Shown here in pieces: positions 26,004-35,300 of a DNA stretch of 64,000 nucleotides. How positions within the stretch are numbered: position 1 is the first letter of the stretch; every line of letters starts with the position of its first letter. The DNA lies in NCBI RefSeq assembly GCF_000719705.1, contig NZ_JOHO01000019.1, forward strand, positions 1 to 64,000, in the 5' to 3' direction. This stretch comes from Streptomyces sp. NRRL S-350 (GTDB lineage Bacteria > Actinomycetota > Actinomycetes > Streptomycetales > Streptomycetaceae). Position numbers and translations under genes: made by a program. A model generated the notes under the pieces. It ran no database searches. It worked only from the letters and a program-made list of their open reading frames with translations, and was not told the origin of the DNA.

Positions 26004-27938
26004 ATGAACGACCGGAACGTCAACGCCATGGACCGCCGCCGCTTCCTGCGGAACTCCGCCGGCGCGTCAGCCGGCCTCCTCACGGCGCCCACGGCCCTGG
26101 GCCTGCTGGCGAACCCGCAGCAGGCCGCGGCGGCGCCCGCCGGGCCGGCCCAGGCCCTCCCCTTCGTGGACGACTACGCGACCAACACCATGGTCGACCT
26201 CACCCCGGAGGGGAACGCGGCCGTCCGCATCCTCACCGGGATGAACCGGCTCTGGAAGACGGGCGGCTCCTGGAACACCGGCTCGCCGCTGACGGCCGAC
26301 ATCCTCCGCGCCAACGTGCGCTACTGCGTGACGACCACCACCCGGCGCACCGCCGCACAGGCCCGGGAGGCCTTCGTCTACGACCGCCAGCACCAGAGCC
26401 ACGCCGTGATCGCCGGTCTCGGCCCGCTCGCGGACCTGTACCGCGGCGGCGCCAAGGCCGTCACCTCGATCACCACGGCACCCGACTCCACGCCGCCCGC
26501 GCAGGTCGACGACGCCGTCCCGGCGGGCGCGCCCGCCGGATCCCGGATCGGCCCGGGAGCCGTCGACTCGGAACTGGGGCAGGTCGTCACCCTCGTCAAC
26601 ACGCTGCGCGGACCGCACGCCTCCGGCAACCCGGCCAAGTACGCCTACCGGTACCCGCGCCCCTGGCGGCTCACCGAGGACAGCACCGTCGTCGACACCG
26701 GCACCACCGACGCCCTCGGCTACCCGGTCTACGACTCCCAGGTCGTCGTCGCCCCGCAGCTGCTGCGTCAGCGCAGCACCTCCCCGGCCGACGACGGCGG
26801 CTTCGTCAGCGGCCACACCAACGCCTTCCACCTCGCCGCGCTGGCCCTCGCGTACGCGGTGCCCGAGCGCTTCCAGGAGCTGATCACCCGGGCCTTCGAC
26901 CTCAGCCACACCCGGATCACCGCGGGCATGCACTCCCCGCTCGACGTGATCGGCGGCCGGATCCTCGCCACCGCGCTCGCCGCCGCCACCCTGGCCGACC
27001 CGCAGAACGCCGCCCTCAAGGCCGCCGCCCGCAGCCAGGCTGCCGCGTACTTCCGGTCCCGGACCGGCACCACGGCCGACACCCTGTACGCCTTCGCCCA
27101 CTCCGCCGCCCCCGCCGAGGACCCCTACGCCGACCGCGAGGCCAACTCCGAGCGCGTCACCCCCCGCCTGACGTACGTCCTGCGCCGCCGCGGCCGCGAG
27201 GTCCCGATGACCGTGCCCAAGGGTGCCGAGGTGCTGCTGGAGACCCGTCTGCCCTACCTCGACGCCGCCCAGCGCCGCGAGGTGCTGCGCACCACCGCCC
27301 TGCCGGCCGGCTACGTGCTGCTGGACGGCCCGGAAATGTGGGGGCGCCTCAACCTGTTCGCCGCGGCGGACGGCTACGGCGCGTTCGACGATGACGTGAC
27401 CGTCGAACCGGACGCCGCCCGCGGCGGGTTCGACGCGGCCGACACCTGGCGCAACGACATCGGCGGCCGCGGCGGGCTCACCAAGCGCGGCACCGGCACG
27501 CTCACCCTGACCGGCACCAACCGCTACGCGGGGGGCACCGCGGTGGAAGCCGGGGTCCTCACAGCCGCCTCGCGCGACGCCCTCGGCCGCGGCGACGTCC
27601 GGGTCCGCGGCGGCGCCCTGCGACTGGACGCCCGGCAGGGCTCCGTCCGGGTGCGCGGCGCGTACCTGCAGTCGGCCGGGGCCGGCCTGGAGGTGACGCT
27701 CCACCACCACCGCGCTCCGGCACTGGAGGTCGGCGGCCGGGTGACCCTGGAGCCCGGCGCCCGGCTCACCGTCCGGCCGTCGGACGTCCGCGACCTGGGC
27801 CCGGACGTGGTGGTGCCGGTGATCGGCGGGCGCTCCCTGCAGGGCGGGTTCGACAGCATCACGGTCGACGCCGACGGGTACCGGGCCACGCCGCTGTACA
27901 CCCACACCGGCCTCTCGGTGCGCCTCACCCGCTGCTGA
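26004..27938 (+). CDS. Tat-exported PAP2/haloperoxidase-fold enzyme with beta-strand tail
   Basis: A 644-residue protein with a twin-arginine signal (DRRRFLRNSAG). The core is a PAP2/vanadium-haloperoxidase fold: an early helical part, then the SGHTNAFH motif near 267 and HTRITAGMHSPLDVIGGR near 308-325, which give the phosphate- or vanadate-binding residues. The C-terminal 170 residues are beta-rich and hold an autotransporter-associated repeat-like stretch (GGLTKRGTGTLTLTGTNRY, then GGTAVEAGVL), unusual in a Gram-positive. Paired with the EEP enzyme, it likely removes phosphate from the phosphoester that enzyme releases. Bromoperoxidase activity is the alternative. Confidence 0.85.
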   Translation: MNDRNVNAMDRRRFLRNSAGASAGLLTAPTALGLLANPQQAAAAPAGPAQALPFVDDYATNTMVDLTPEGNAAVRILTGMNRLWKTGGSWNTGSPLTADILRANVRYCVTTTTRRTAAQAREAFVYDRQHQSHAVIAGLGPLADLYRGGAKAVTSITTAPDSTPPAQVDDAVPAGAPAGSRIGPGAVDSELGQVVTLVNTLRGPHASGNPAKYAYRYPRPWRLTEDSTVVDTGTTDALGYPVYDSQVVVAPQLLRQRSTSPADDGGFVSGHTNAFHLAALALAYAVPERFQELITRAFDLSHTRITAGMHSPLDVIGGRILATALAAATLADPQNAALKAAARSQAAAYFRSRTGTTADTLYAFAHSAAPAEDPYADREANSERVTPRLTYVLRRRGREVPMTVPKGAEVLLETRLPYLDAAQRREVLRTTALPAGYVLLDGPEMWGRLNLFAAADGYGAFDDDVTVEPDAARGGFDAADTWRNDIGGRGGLTKRGTGTLTLTGTNRYAGGTAVEAGVLTAASRDALGRGDVRVRGGALRLDARQGSVRVRGAYLQSAGAGLEVTLHHHRAPALEVGGRVTLEPGARLTVRPSDVRDLGPDVVVPVIGGRSLQGGFDSITVDADGYRATPLYTHTGLSVRLTRC

Positions 27939-28002
27939 CCGGACCGGGGGCGGCCGGTTCTCCGCGTCGGCCCGGCTGCGAGCGCCGGGGTGGCGGACCA
28001 GG

Positions 28003-28329
28003 TCAGTTGGTCCAGCTGAGCGGGTAGTTGACGATCGGCCGGAACGTCACGCCGTGCGCCTCCATCTCCGCGCGTGCCACGACGGACATCTCCTTCAGCC
28101 CGTCCATCTGCCGCGCGTGCTCCTCGGAGTCCCAGACGCCGATGTGCACGATCGTCCCCTCCGGCGAGACGCCCACGTAGTGGCGAATGAGCCCCGGCAG
28201 CCGGTTGATGGCCGGGATCAGGTACTCCGAGGTCCTCATGTTCGCGGCGTCGACCTCGGCGAACCGGCTCGGGTCGAAGCTGCCGGACGAGACGCGGACG
28301 TACGCGGTCACAGGCAACGGCTCGGTCAT
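28003..28329 (-). CDS. Dimeric alpha/beta-barrel (ABM-like) protein
   Basis: A 108-residue single-domain protein with ferredoxin-like beta-alpha-beta order: VTAYVRVSSGSF, the helix SEYLIPAINRLPGLIRHYVGVS, and TIVHIGVWDSEEHARQM. This suits antibiotic-biosynthesis-monooxygenase or related heme/quinol-handling dimers. It lies 95 bases from the start of the biosynthetic operon's last gene and on the same strand, but the gap and its own upstream region suggest it is separate. Confidence 0.7.
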   Translation of the reverse strand: MTEPLPVTAYVRVSSGSFDPSRFAEVDAANMRTSEYLIPAINRLPGLIRHYVGVSPEGTIVHIGVWDSEEHARQMDGLKEMSVVARAEMEAHGVTFRPIVNYPLSWTN

Positions 28330-28424
28330 GGCGATCCCCCACTTTCCGTGAATGCTGTTCTGAGGTCACATCAGAACACCAGGAGCACCCCGAAGCCAAA
28401 GGCAGCCCGCACCGGGCCAGTTGG

Positions 28425-29270
28425 TCAAGGCCTAGGCCGGGCCGCCTCCCGGTGCCGCCACCGCACCGGATCGTCCGCCTCGCCCCGCCGTGTCCACCCC
28501 TGCACCTCCGCCCGCGCCTCCGCCCGTGCCTCCGCCCGGGCCTCCGTCTGCACTTCAACCTGCGCCTGTGCCTGCGCCTGTGCCCCCGCCCGGGCCGGAG
28601 CCCGGTAGTCCGCGCAGGACAGCACCAGCATGTCGTTGTCGCCCGGCTGGAACTCGTACGCCACCCGCTCCACCCGGCTCGCGATCCCGTGCGAGGCCAG
28701 TTCGCGCCGCAGCCGCTCCAGCCCCTCGTAGCGGACCCGCGTGTCGTACACCATCAGCGGGAAGAGCCGGACTTCCCGACGCGCGACCCGCGCCAGCTCC
28801 AGCAGCGCCGCCCGGTGGAACTCCTCGCCCAGCCGGTTGCCGTACGAGAACAGCAGGTGCGAGCTGAGCACCAGGTCGAACGAGTCGTCCCCGAAGGGGA
28901 GTTCGGGCAGCGAGCCGGCGACGTAGCGGTCCGGGCGGGCGGCGATGTCCGCCCGGAAGACCCGGGCGTTCGCGATCCACCGGGCCACCATGTCGTCGGC
29001 GTCGGAGTACCACGACCAGGGGTAGTCCTTCGTCTCCTCGGCCAACAGCTCCCGCTTGAACGCGGTCTCCCGCTCGACCAGTAGGCCCAACTCCTCGCGG
29101 TGGTAGGCGTACTGGCGGTCCACCGCGACCGCGTCGATGCCCCGCCGCCCGGCTTCGGCGACGAAACTCGCCGCGCCGCCCGGGCAGTCCAGGATCCGCT
29201 GGTCCAGGTCACGCCCGGTGAGGGCGAACATCGCGCGGTACTCCTCGAAGGAGCGTGCGCTGACCAGCAC
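28425..29270 (-). CDS. SAM-dependent methyltransferase
   Basis: A 281-residue protein whose first 210 residues are a class I methyltransferase: ILDCPGGAASFVAEAGRRG (SAM-binding loop), VAVDRQYAY, and SLPELPFGDDSFDLVLSSHLL at the post-II acidic region. The last 60 residues are low-complexity repeats (AQAQAQVEVQ, EARAEARAEARA). It is the final gene of the minus-strand operon, three bases after the SDR stop, so methylation is probably a tailoring step of the pathway; the target atom is unknown. Confidence 0.82.
   Translation of the reverse strand: MLVSARSFEEYRAMFALTGRDLDQRILDCPGGAASFVAEAGRRGIDAVAVDRQYAYHREELGLLVERETAFKRELLAEETKDYPWSWYSDADDMVARWIANARVFRADIAARPDRYVAGSLPELPFGDDSFDLVLSSHLLFSYGNRLGEEFHRAALLELARVARREVRLFPLMVYDTRVRYEGLERLRRELASHGIASRVERVAYEFQPGDNDMLVLSCADYRAPARAGAQAQAQAQVEVQTEARAEARAEARAEVQGWTRRGEADDPVRWRHREAARPRP
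28500..28620 (-). repeat. In-frame Gln/Glu/Ala/Arg repeat tail
   Basis: Six- and twelve-base direct repeats in the 3' end of the methyltransferase gene encode AQAQ and EARA repeats. They lie outside the catalytic fold. Confidence 0.7.
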
Positions 29271-29273
29271 GGT

Positions 29274-30041
29274 TCACCCCCTCCCGACGAACGGCATGGT
29301 GGTCGGCAGGACCACCAGCGACTGGATGTTGGTGTCCGGCGGCTGCGCGGCCATCAGCACCAGGGCCTCGGTGAAGCGCTCCACCGGGATGGTCGCCTCG
29401 ACGGCCGTCGTGCCGTCGGCCTGCATCGCGGCGGGTTGCGGTCCGCCGTCGACGGGGGTGACGTTGCCCACGTCGATCTGCCCGCAGGAGATGCCGTACG
29501 GCCGGCCGTCCAGTGCGAGCACCTTGGTGAGCCCGAGCACGGCGTGTTTGGCGGCCGTGTAGGCGATGGAGTTGGGGCGCGGCACGTACGCCGACGGCGC
29601 GCCGTTGTTGATGATCCGGCCGCCCTTCGGGGTCTGGGTGCTCATCATCCGGAAGGCCTCGCGGGCACAGAGGAAGCCGCCGGTGACGATGGTGTCGAGC
29701 ACCCGGTTCCAGTCCTCGAACGGGGTCTCGGTGATCGGCCGGCGCGGGGCGGCGGCGCCCGCGTTGTTGAACAGCAGGTCCAGCCGCGCGTACTGGTCGC
29801 GGACGGTGTCGAAGAGCCGGGCGACCTCCTCCGGGCTGCGGATGTCGGTGGGGACGGCGAGCACCCGGGAGGCGGCGGGGCCGGCGAGGGCTGCCGTCCC
29901 TTCCAGCGCGTCCTTGCGCCGCCCGGCCACGACGACGGTCCAGCCGGCCTCCAGCAGGGCCAGCGTGGAGGCCCGGCCGAGCCCGCTGCCCCCACCGGTA
30001 ACGATCGCGACCCGCCCGTTCGGTGCGTTCACCGCGCCCAT
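29274..30041 (-). CDS. SDR-family oxidoreductase
   Basis: A 255-residue short-chain dehydrogenase: TGGGSGLGRA near residue 17, NNAG near 90, a Ser/Gly stretch IINNGAPSAYVPRP where Ser is expected, and YTAAK with the catalytic Tyr and Lys near 159-163. It should oxidise an alcohol or reduce a ketone with NAD(P). It overlaps the 3' end of the oxygenase gene by 13 bases and sits in the NRPS operon, so a role after hydroxylation is likely. Confidence 0.88.
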   Translation of the reverse strand: MGAVNAPNGRVAIVTGGGSGLGRASTLALLEAGWTVVVAGRRKDALEGTAALAGPAASRVLAVPTDIRSPEEVARLFDTVRDQYARLDLLFNNAGAAAPRRPITETPFEDWNRVLDTIVTGGFLCAREAFRMMSTQTPKGGRIINNGAPSAYVPRPNSIAYTAAKHAVLGLTKVLALDGRPYGISCGQIDVGNVTPVDGGPQPAAMQADGTTAVEATIPVERFTEALVLMAAQPPDTNIQSLVVLPTTMPFVGRG

Positions 30042-30892
30042 GCCTCCCCCTCGTTGACCCAGATCCGCAGCATCCGCCGGGCGTACCGGCCGGGTTCGTC
30101 GACGTACGGCGAACGGCCGTGCAGGACGCGGCTGTTGCGGATGATCAGCAGGTCGCCGGCGGCCATCGGCAGCCCGAAGGCGATCTCCGGGCGGTACAGC
30201 ACCTCGTCCAGCACGCCCAACGCTTCCCACTGGCGGTCCGTCAGTTCCGGGCCGCCCCGGTCCGGCGAGGAACGGACGGTGCGGGTCTGGTAGTAGCAGC
30301 CGACCGTCCCCTCCTTCTGGTGGTAGAGGATCGGGGTGACCACCACCTGCGGGCCCGCCCGGCCGGCCCGGTCGAACGTCCAGTCCTCGCAGAGGGTGGC
30401 CAGGGCGTCCGGCCGCTCCCGCTCGATCAGGTCGTGGACGTGCCGCGCGCTCGCCAGCTTGGTCAGTCCGCCGCCGTCGAAGGCCGGCCGCAGGCAGAGC
30501 AGGACCAGCAGGTCACAGGTGTCGCAGTGGAAGCCGAGTTCGGTGTTGCCGTCGCCGTCCTGGTCGCGCAGCACCGAGGCGAGGTCGCCGCGCCCGTTCT
30601 GCGGGACGATCCGCCCGTAGTCCCGCAGCAGGAAGGAGAGCACCTCGGTGATCTGCCGCTCCGGGCGCTGTGGGTCGACCAGGCCGCTGACGTGGGTGAT
30701 GCCCACCGAGGCCACGGCGTCCCGGACGAAGTCCCGCAGCCTGGCGCGCACCGGTTCGGCGGCGCCCCACCGCCCGGCCCGCGCGTCGGCCCAGAGCAGC
30801 CGCCGCTCCTCCTCCCCCAACGGGAGCGACCACATCTCCCGCCGGGCCTCCAACTCCAGGCTGCTCCAGCCGATTTCCTTCACCGCGTCCAT
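30029..30892 (-). CDS. TauD/clavaminate-synthase-like Fe(II)/2OG oxygenase
   Basis: A 287-residue non-heme iron oxygenase. The facial triad is visible as HCD in FHCDTCDLL near residues 121-123 and the distal His in LHGRSPY near 260, followed by the 2-oxoglutarate Arg in RYARRMLRIW. The closest functional relatives by motif layout hydroxylate free or carrier-bound amino acids (clavaminate synthase, arginine beta-hydroxylases). Within this operon it probably hydroxylates the amino acid used by the NRPS. Twelve bases follow the start from the aminotransferase stop. Confidence 0.88.
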   Translation of the reverse strand: MDAVKEIGWSSLELEARREMWSLPLGEEERRLLWADARAGRWGAAEPVRARLRDFVRDAVASVGITHVSGLVDPQRPERQITEVLSFLLRDYGRIVPQNGRGDLASVLRDQDGDGNTELGFHCDTCDLLVLLCLRPAFDGGGLTKLASARHVHDLIERERPDALATLCEDWTFDRAGRAGPQVVVTPILYHQKEGTVGCYYQTRTVRSSPDRGGPELTDRQWEALGVLDEVLYRPEIAFGLPMAAGDLLIIRNSRVLHGRSPYVDEPGRYARRMLRIWVNEGEAWAR

Positions 30893-30904
30893 GAGGTCCC
30901 CTCC

Positions 30905-32302
30905 CTACCGGCTGCCGGCCGCGACGGCCTTGGTCCACAGTTCCAGCGCCTCGTCGACCTGCCCGGCCGTGACCACCAGGGCGGGGGCCATCCGCACCAC
31001 GTTGAGGTGGATCCCGCAGAGCAACAGCAGCAGGCCGTGCTCGGCCGCCGCCTGCTGGGCGCGCTTGGCGGCCTCGGGGTCCGGCGAGCCGCCCGGGCCG
31101 CAGAACTCGGCGGCCGCCATCAGCCCCACGCCCCGGACGTCGGCGATCCCCGGGGCCTCGGCGGCGACGGCCCGCAGTCCGGCGACCAGCCGCGCGCCCT
31201 GCTCGGCCGCGTTCTCCACCAGCCGCTCCTCGCGCAGCACGTCCAGGGTGGCCAGGGCGGCGGCGCAGGCCACCGGGTTCCCGCCGTACGTGCCGCCCTG
31301 GGAGCCGGGCCAGGCGCGCCCCATCAGCTCGGCGGGCGCGGCGATCGCGGACAGCGGGAAGCCGCTGGCCAGGCCCTTGGCGGTGATCAGCACATCGGGG
31401 CGGAAGCCGGCCCCGCCCGGACGGGCGTGCTCGTGGCCGTTCCCCTGGGCCTGCCCGCGGGCGTGCTCGTGCTGGTGGACGGGCTGACGGACGTGCCCGT
31501 GGGCGTGCTCGTGCTCGTGGGCCCAGAACCGGCCGGTGCGGCCGAAGCCGGTCTGCACCTCGTCCACCACCAGCAGGATGCCGTGCCGGTCGGCGCGCTC
31601 CCGCAGCCCGGCCAGGAAGCCCGGCGGGGCGGGGACGTAGCCGCCCTCGCCGAGCACCGGCTCGACGAACATCGCCGCCGTCTCGGCGGGCGCGGAGACG
31701 GTGGCCAGCACCTCGTCCAGGCCGCGCAGCGCATGCTCGACCGCCTCCTGCTCGGACAGCCCCAGCGACAGGCGCAGCCGGAACGCGGCCGGGAACGGCG
31801 CCACCGCCACCCCTGGCATCAGCGGGCCGATGCCCGCCCGGAACCGGGTGCCGGCCGTGGTGAGGGAGGCCGCGCCCATCGTGCGGCCGTGGAAGGAGCC
31901 CTCGAAGACGATCACGTTCTGCCGTCCGGTGGCGTGCCGGGCGAGCCGCAGCGCCGCCTCCACCGCCTCGGTGCCGGCGGTGGCGTAGAACAGCGAGTCC
32001 AGGCCGGGCGGCAGCACCTCGCCGAGCCGCTCGGTGAGGGTGAGCAGCTGATCGTGCAGCACGGTCGTGTACTGGCCGTGGATCAGCCGGCCCGCCTGCT
32101 CGCGGACCGCCTCGACCACCCTGGGGTGGCAGTGGCCGGTGCTGGTCACCCCCACGCCGGAGGTGAAGTCGAGGTACCGGCGGCCGTCGGCGTCGAAGAG
32201 GTGGAGGCCCTCGCCGCGCACGGCGACGACCGGGGTGGCCTGCCTGAGCACCGGGGAGAGCCGGGATACGGAAGCTGCCTGCACGGTGGATCCTGCCTTC
32301 AC
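30905..32302 (-). CDS. Class III aminotransferase with His-rich insert
   Basis: A 465-residue PLP aminotransferase of the ornithine/4-aminobutyrate type: YLDFTSGVGVTSTGHCHPRV, the PLP phosphate loop TAGTEAVEAALRLAR, Asp of VVDEVQTGFGRTG, and the PLP Lys near residue 308 in ITAKGLASG. Between FWAHEH and RPDVLI there is an extra block of about 35 residues made largely of His, Glu, Gln, Ala and Gly, not found in the family. Its GTG overlaps the NRPS stop as GTGA. Coupled to a reductase-terminated NRPS, its likely job is to aminate the released aldehyde. A GTG five codons later has a better ribosome binding site. Confidence 0.9.
   Translation of the reverse strand: MKAGSTVQAASVSRLSPVLRQATPVVAVRGEGLHLFDADGRRYLDFTSGVGVTSTGHCHPRVVEAVREQAGRLIHGQYTTVLHDQLLTLTERLGEVLPPGLDSLFYATAGTEAVEAALRLARHATGRQNVIVFEGSFHGRTMGAASLTTAGTRFRAGIGPLMPGVAVAPFPAAFRLRLSLGLSEQEAVEHALRGLDEVLATVSAPAETAAMFVEPVLGEGGYVPAPPGFLAGLRERADRHGILLVVDEVQTGFGRTGRFWAHEHEHAHGHVRQPVHQHEHARGQAQGNGHEHARPGGAGFRPDVLITAKGLASGFPLSAIAAPAELMGRAWPGSQGGTYGGNPVACAAALATLDVLREERLVENAAEQGARLVAGLRAVAAEAPGIADVRGVGLMAAAEFCGPGGSPDPEAAKRAQQAAAEHGLLLLLCGIHLNVVRMAPALVVTAGQVDEALELWTKAVAAGSR
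31405..31530 (-). repeat. His-rich coding insert in aminotransferase
   Basis: CGTGCTCGTG-type direct repeats encode HEHEHAHGH, HQHEHARGQ and GHEHARPG inside the aminotransferase. The insert lies just before the conserved segment leading to the PLP lysine. Confidence 0.8.
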
Positions 32303-35300
32303 GAGTGGGTCCTGCTTTCGGAGTCGAGGGGGGACGGGCCGGCGGGCGGCAGGTAGCCGGCCTGGACGGCCCAGGCGAGTGCCGACGCCCACCACTGCGG
32401 GGTCGGGGCGGTGAAGCGGACGCCCAGCCGGTCGAGCACGGAGGTGGTGTAGGCGCTGTCCACCCGGACGTTGCGCTCCTCCTGCTGCGCCCAGGCGGCG
32501 GCCAGCCGGGCGGCCGTCGGGTGCCGCCGCTCGGCCGCGGCGATGGCGGCCGCGAAGGTCCCGTCGTCGGTGAGCCGCACCGGGTAGCCGTGCCCGGCGA
32601 GCCACCCCACCAACTCGTCGTGGGCGACCGCGTACGGCGATTCGACGTGGTACGCGCCGGGAGCGGCGTACGGGTCGAGGGCGATCGCGGCGATCCCGGC
32701 GGCCACCGTGTCCACGTGCGAGAACGCGAAGGAGGTGTCCGGCCGGCTCGGGGCCGCGCCGGCCAGCAGGTAGCCGCGGATCAGCTGGTAGACGCGGTTG
32801 TCGCCGATGTTCGCCTGGAAGGCGCCGGTCCGGCTGTGTGCGGCGATGTGGCCGCTGCGGTGCAGGTAGGCCGCGTGTCCGGTGGCGGCCCAGGCGCGGA
32901 CGGCCTGCTCGGCCCGGTACTTGGTGCGCTCGTAGGGGGTGCGGAAGTGCTGGCCGATCCACAGGTCGGCCTCCCCGAAGCGGCGCGGTGGGCCGTCCAC
33001 GCCGCCCGAGACGGCGAGCGTGGAGACGTGGTGGACGCTGGCCTGAGGGGTGTTCTCGCCGATCCAGGCGAGCAGTCGGCGCACCGCCGTGTGGTTGGTG
33101 CGTTCCAGTTCGTCGGGCGAGGCCACCAGCCGGACGTCCGCCGCCGCGTGCACGACGACCTGCGCGGCCCGGGCGCGGGCCAGGCCGGCCGGGGAGAGGC
33201 CGAGGCCGTCCCGGTCGACGTCCCCGGCGACGGCGTGGGCTACTCCGGGGCCGAGGCGCGCGCGGGCCCCGGCGTCGTCGGCGGCCCGCACCAGGCAGGT
33301 GACCTCGGCGCCGCGCCGGAGGAAGGCGTCCAGCAGGTGGCGTCCGAGGTAGCCGGTGGCGCCGGTGAGCAGCACCCGGGCGGGTTCGCGCACCGCCGCC
33401 CGGGCGGCCGGCGGTACACCCGCGTGCAGCAGCTGTCCGGAGGTGGAGAGGGGGACGCGGACGGGGCGCGGGACGGCCCGGGCGAACGCGGTGGCGGCAG
33501 TGGCCGCGCGGGCCGCGGTGGCCGCGGTGGCTCCCTCCCGCGCCTCGGCCGGGCCCCCGTCTCCCGTCTCGACCGCTTCGGCTTCCCCGGCGGCCAGTGC
33601 TGCCACGGCCCGGGCGAAGGCGGTGGTGATCCGCTCGGCCCCGGGGTGCGACAGGCCGGGCCACCCGTACACCAGGTCGGCGACCAGCCGTTGCTCCACG
33701 ATCCTTGCGGTGAGCCGAAGTCCGTACAGCGGGTCGCCGCCGGCGCACCGTGCCACGCCGGCCTGCTCGGCGGCCGCCGTCCAGTCCAGCGCGGGCTCCT
33801 CCGGCAGCCGGAAGGTGCCGAGGAAGTTGAACCCGACGGCGGGCCGCGGCCCGGGCGCGTCCATCGCGCGGACGGGCGCCTCGCGCAGCCGCCGCGCCGC
33901 TGCCCCGGGGCCCACCCCGGCGTCCAGGCCGACGTGCTTGACGGCGGTGAACCAGCCGACGGTGTCCAGGAATTCGCCCGCGTCGCCGAGGGTGTCCCGG
34001 CCGTGGGTCTCGACCTCCACTGCGAGCCGGGGTCGGCCGTACCAGCCGGTGACGGCGTCGGCGAAGGCGGCGAGCAGGACGGCCTCCAGCCCGGCCCCGC
34101 CGCCGTGCCGGGCGACCAGCCGGGCGGTGGCGTCCGGGTCGAGCGCCCAGCTGAGTGCGGCGGGTTCGGCCCGGACGGCGGATTCGGCCCGGACGGCAGG
34201 TTCGGCGCCGCCGGTCGGGCCTTCGGTGGCGGCCACGGCGGGTGGGGCCGCCGCCGCCCACGCGTAGAAGTCCGCCGTCGGCGGCAGGTCGGCCGGTTTC
34301 CGGTCGAGCGCCGCCCGGTACGCGTGCGCCAGGTCGTCGAGCAGGATCCGCCAGGACAGCCCGTCGACCACCAGGTGGTGCGCGATCAGCGCGAGCCGGT
34401 CGTCGGTGCCGGGCGGTCCGGTGAACAGGTGGGCACGCAGCAGGCGGCCGGCCGACGGGTCGAGGCTGCGGTGGAGTTCGGTGCAGACCCCGGCGACGGT
34501 GTCGGCGAGCGGGCCGGCCTCGCGCGGGATCCGGGAGTACGAGACCGGGGCGAGCTCGGCCACCGGTCGGGGCTCGCCGTAGCCGTCCGGGGAGAGCGGT
34601 CGACGCAGCGCCGGGTGGCGTTCCAGGACGGCGGCGACCGCCGCCGACAGCGCCGCCGGGTCGACCGCCGTCCGGCACCGCAGCAGGACGGACTGGTTCC
34701 AGTGCCGCACGTCCTCCAGTGCTCCCTGCCGGTACAGCCAGCGTTGCGCCGGGGCGAGTCGGCCGCTGTCGGCGCCGGTGCGCGGGCCCGGGACGGACGG
34801 GGTCGCCGGGGCGGACGGGGTCGCCGGGACGGCGGCCGACGCCAGGCCCTCCGCCGTCGGGTGCCGGTAGAAGTCCTCGTGGCCGACGCGCAGGCCCGAG
34901 CGCCGCAGGAAGGCGATGGTGCGCATGGCGAGGATGGAGTCCCCGCCGAGGCCCAGGACGTCGGCGTGCGGCCCGACGGCGGGCAGGCCGAGCGCGCCCG
35001 CCCAGAACCGGGCGATGTCCGCGGCCAGGCCGGTCGCCCCGGCGCCCGACGACTCGGCGCGGGCCTCGACCAGTTCGGCGACCAGCTCACCCAGCCGCCC
35101 CCGGTCGAGCTTGCCGTTCGGCCCGACCGGGAAGTCCGGCAGCACCAGGATCGGCTGCGGCACGGAGTAGCCGGGCAGCCGGTCCCGCAGGTAGCCGGCG
35201 AGGGCTTCCGGCCCGCCGAATCCGTCCGACGGCTTTACGGCGCCCAGCAGTTGGCTTCCGACGGCGGTCTCCCGCAGCAGCACGGCCGAGCGGGCGACGC

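Noticed and set aside
28425..28445. GGCCTAGGCC palindrome at the end of the methyltransferase gene as a DasR site
   Set aside because: Only the central CTAG is shared with the dre consensus; the flanks do not match.
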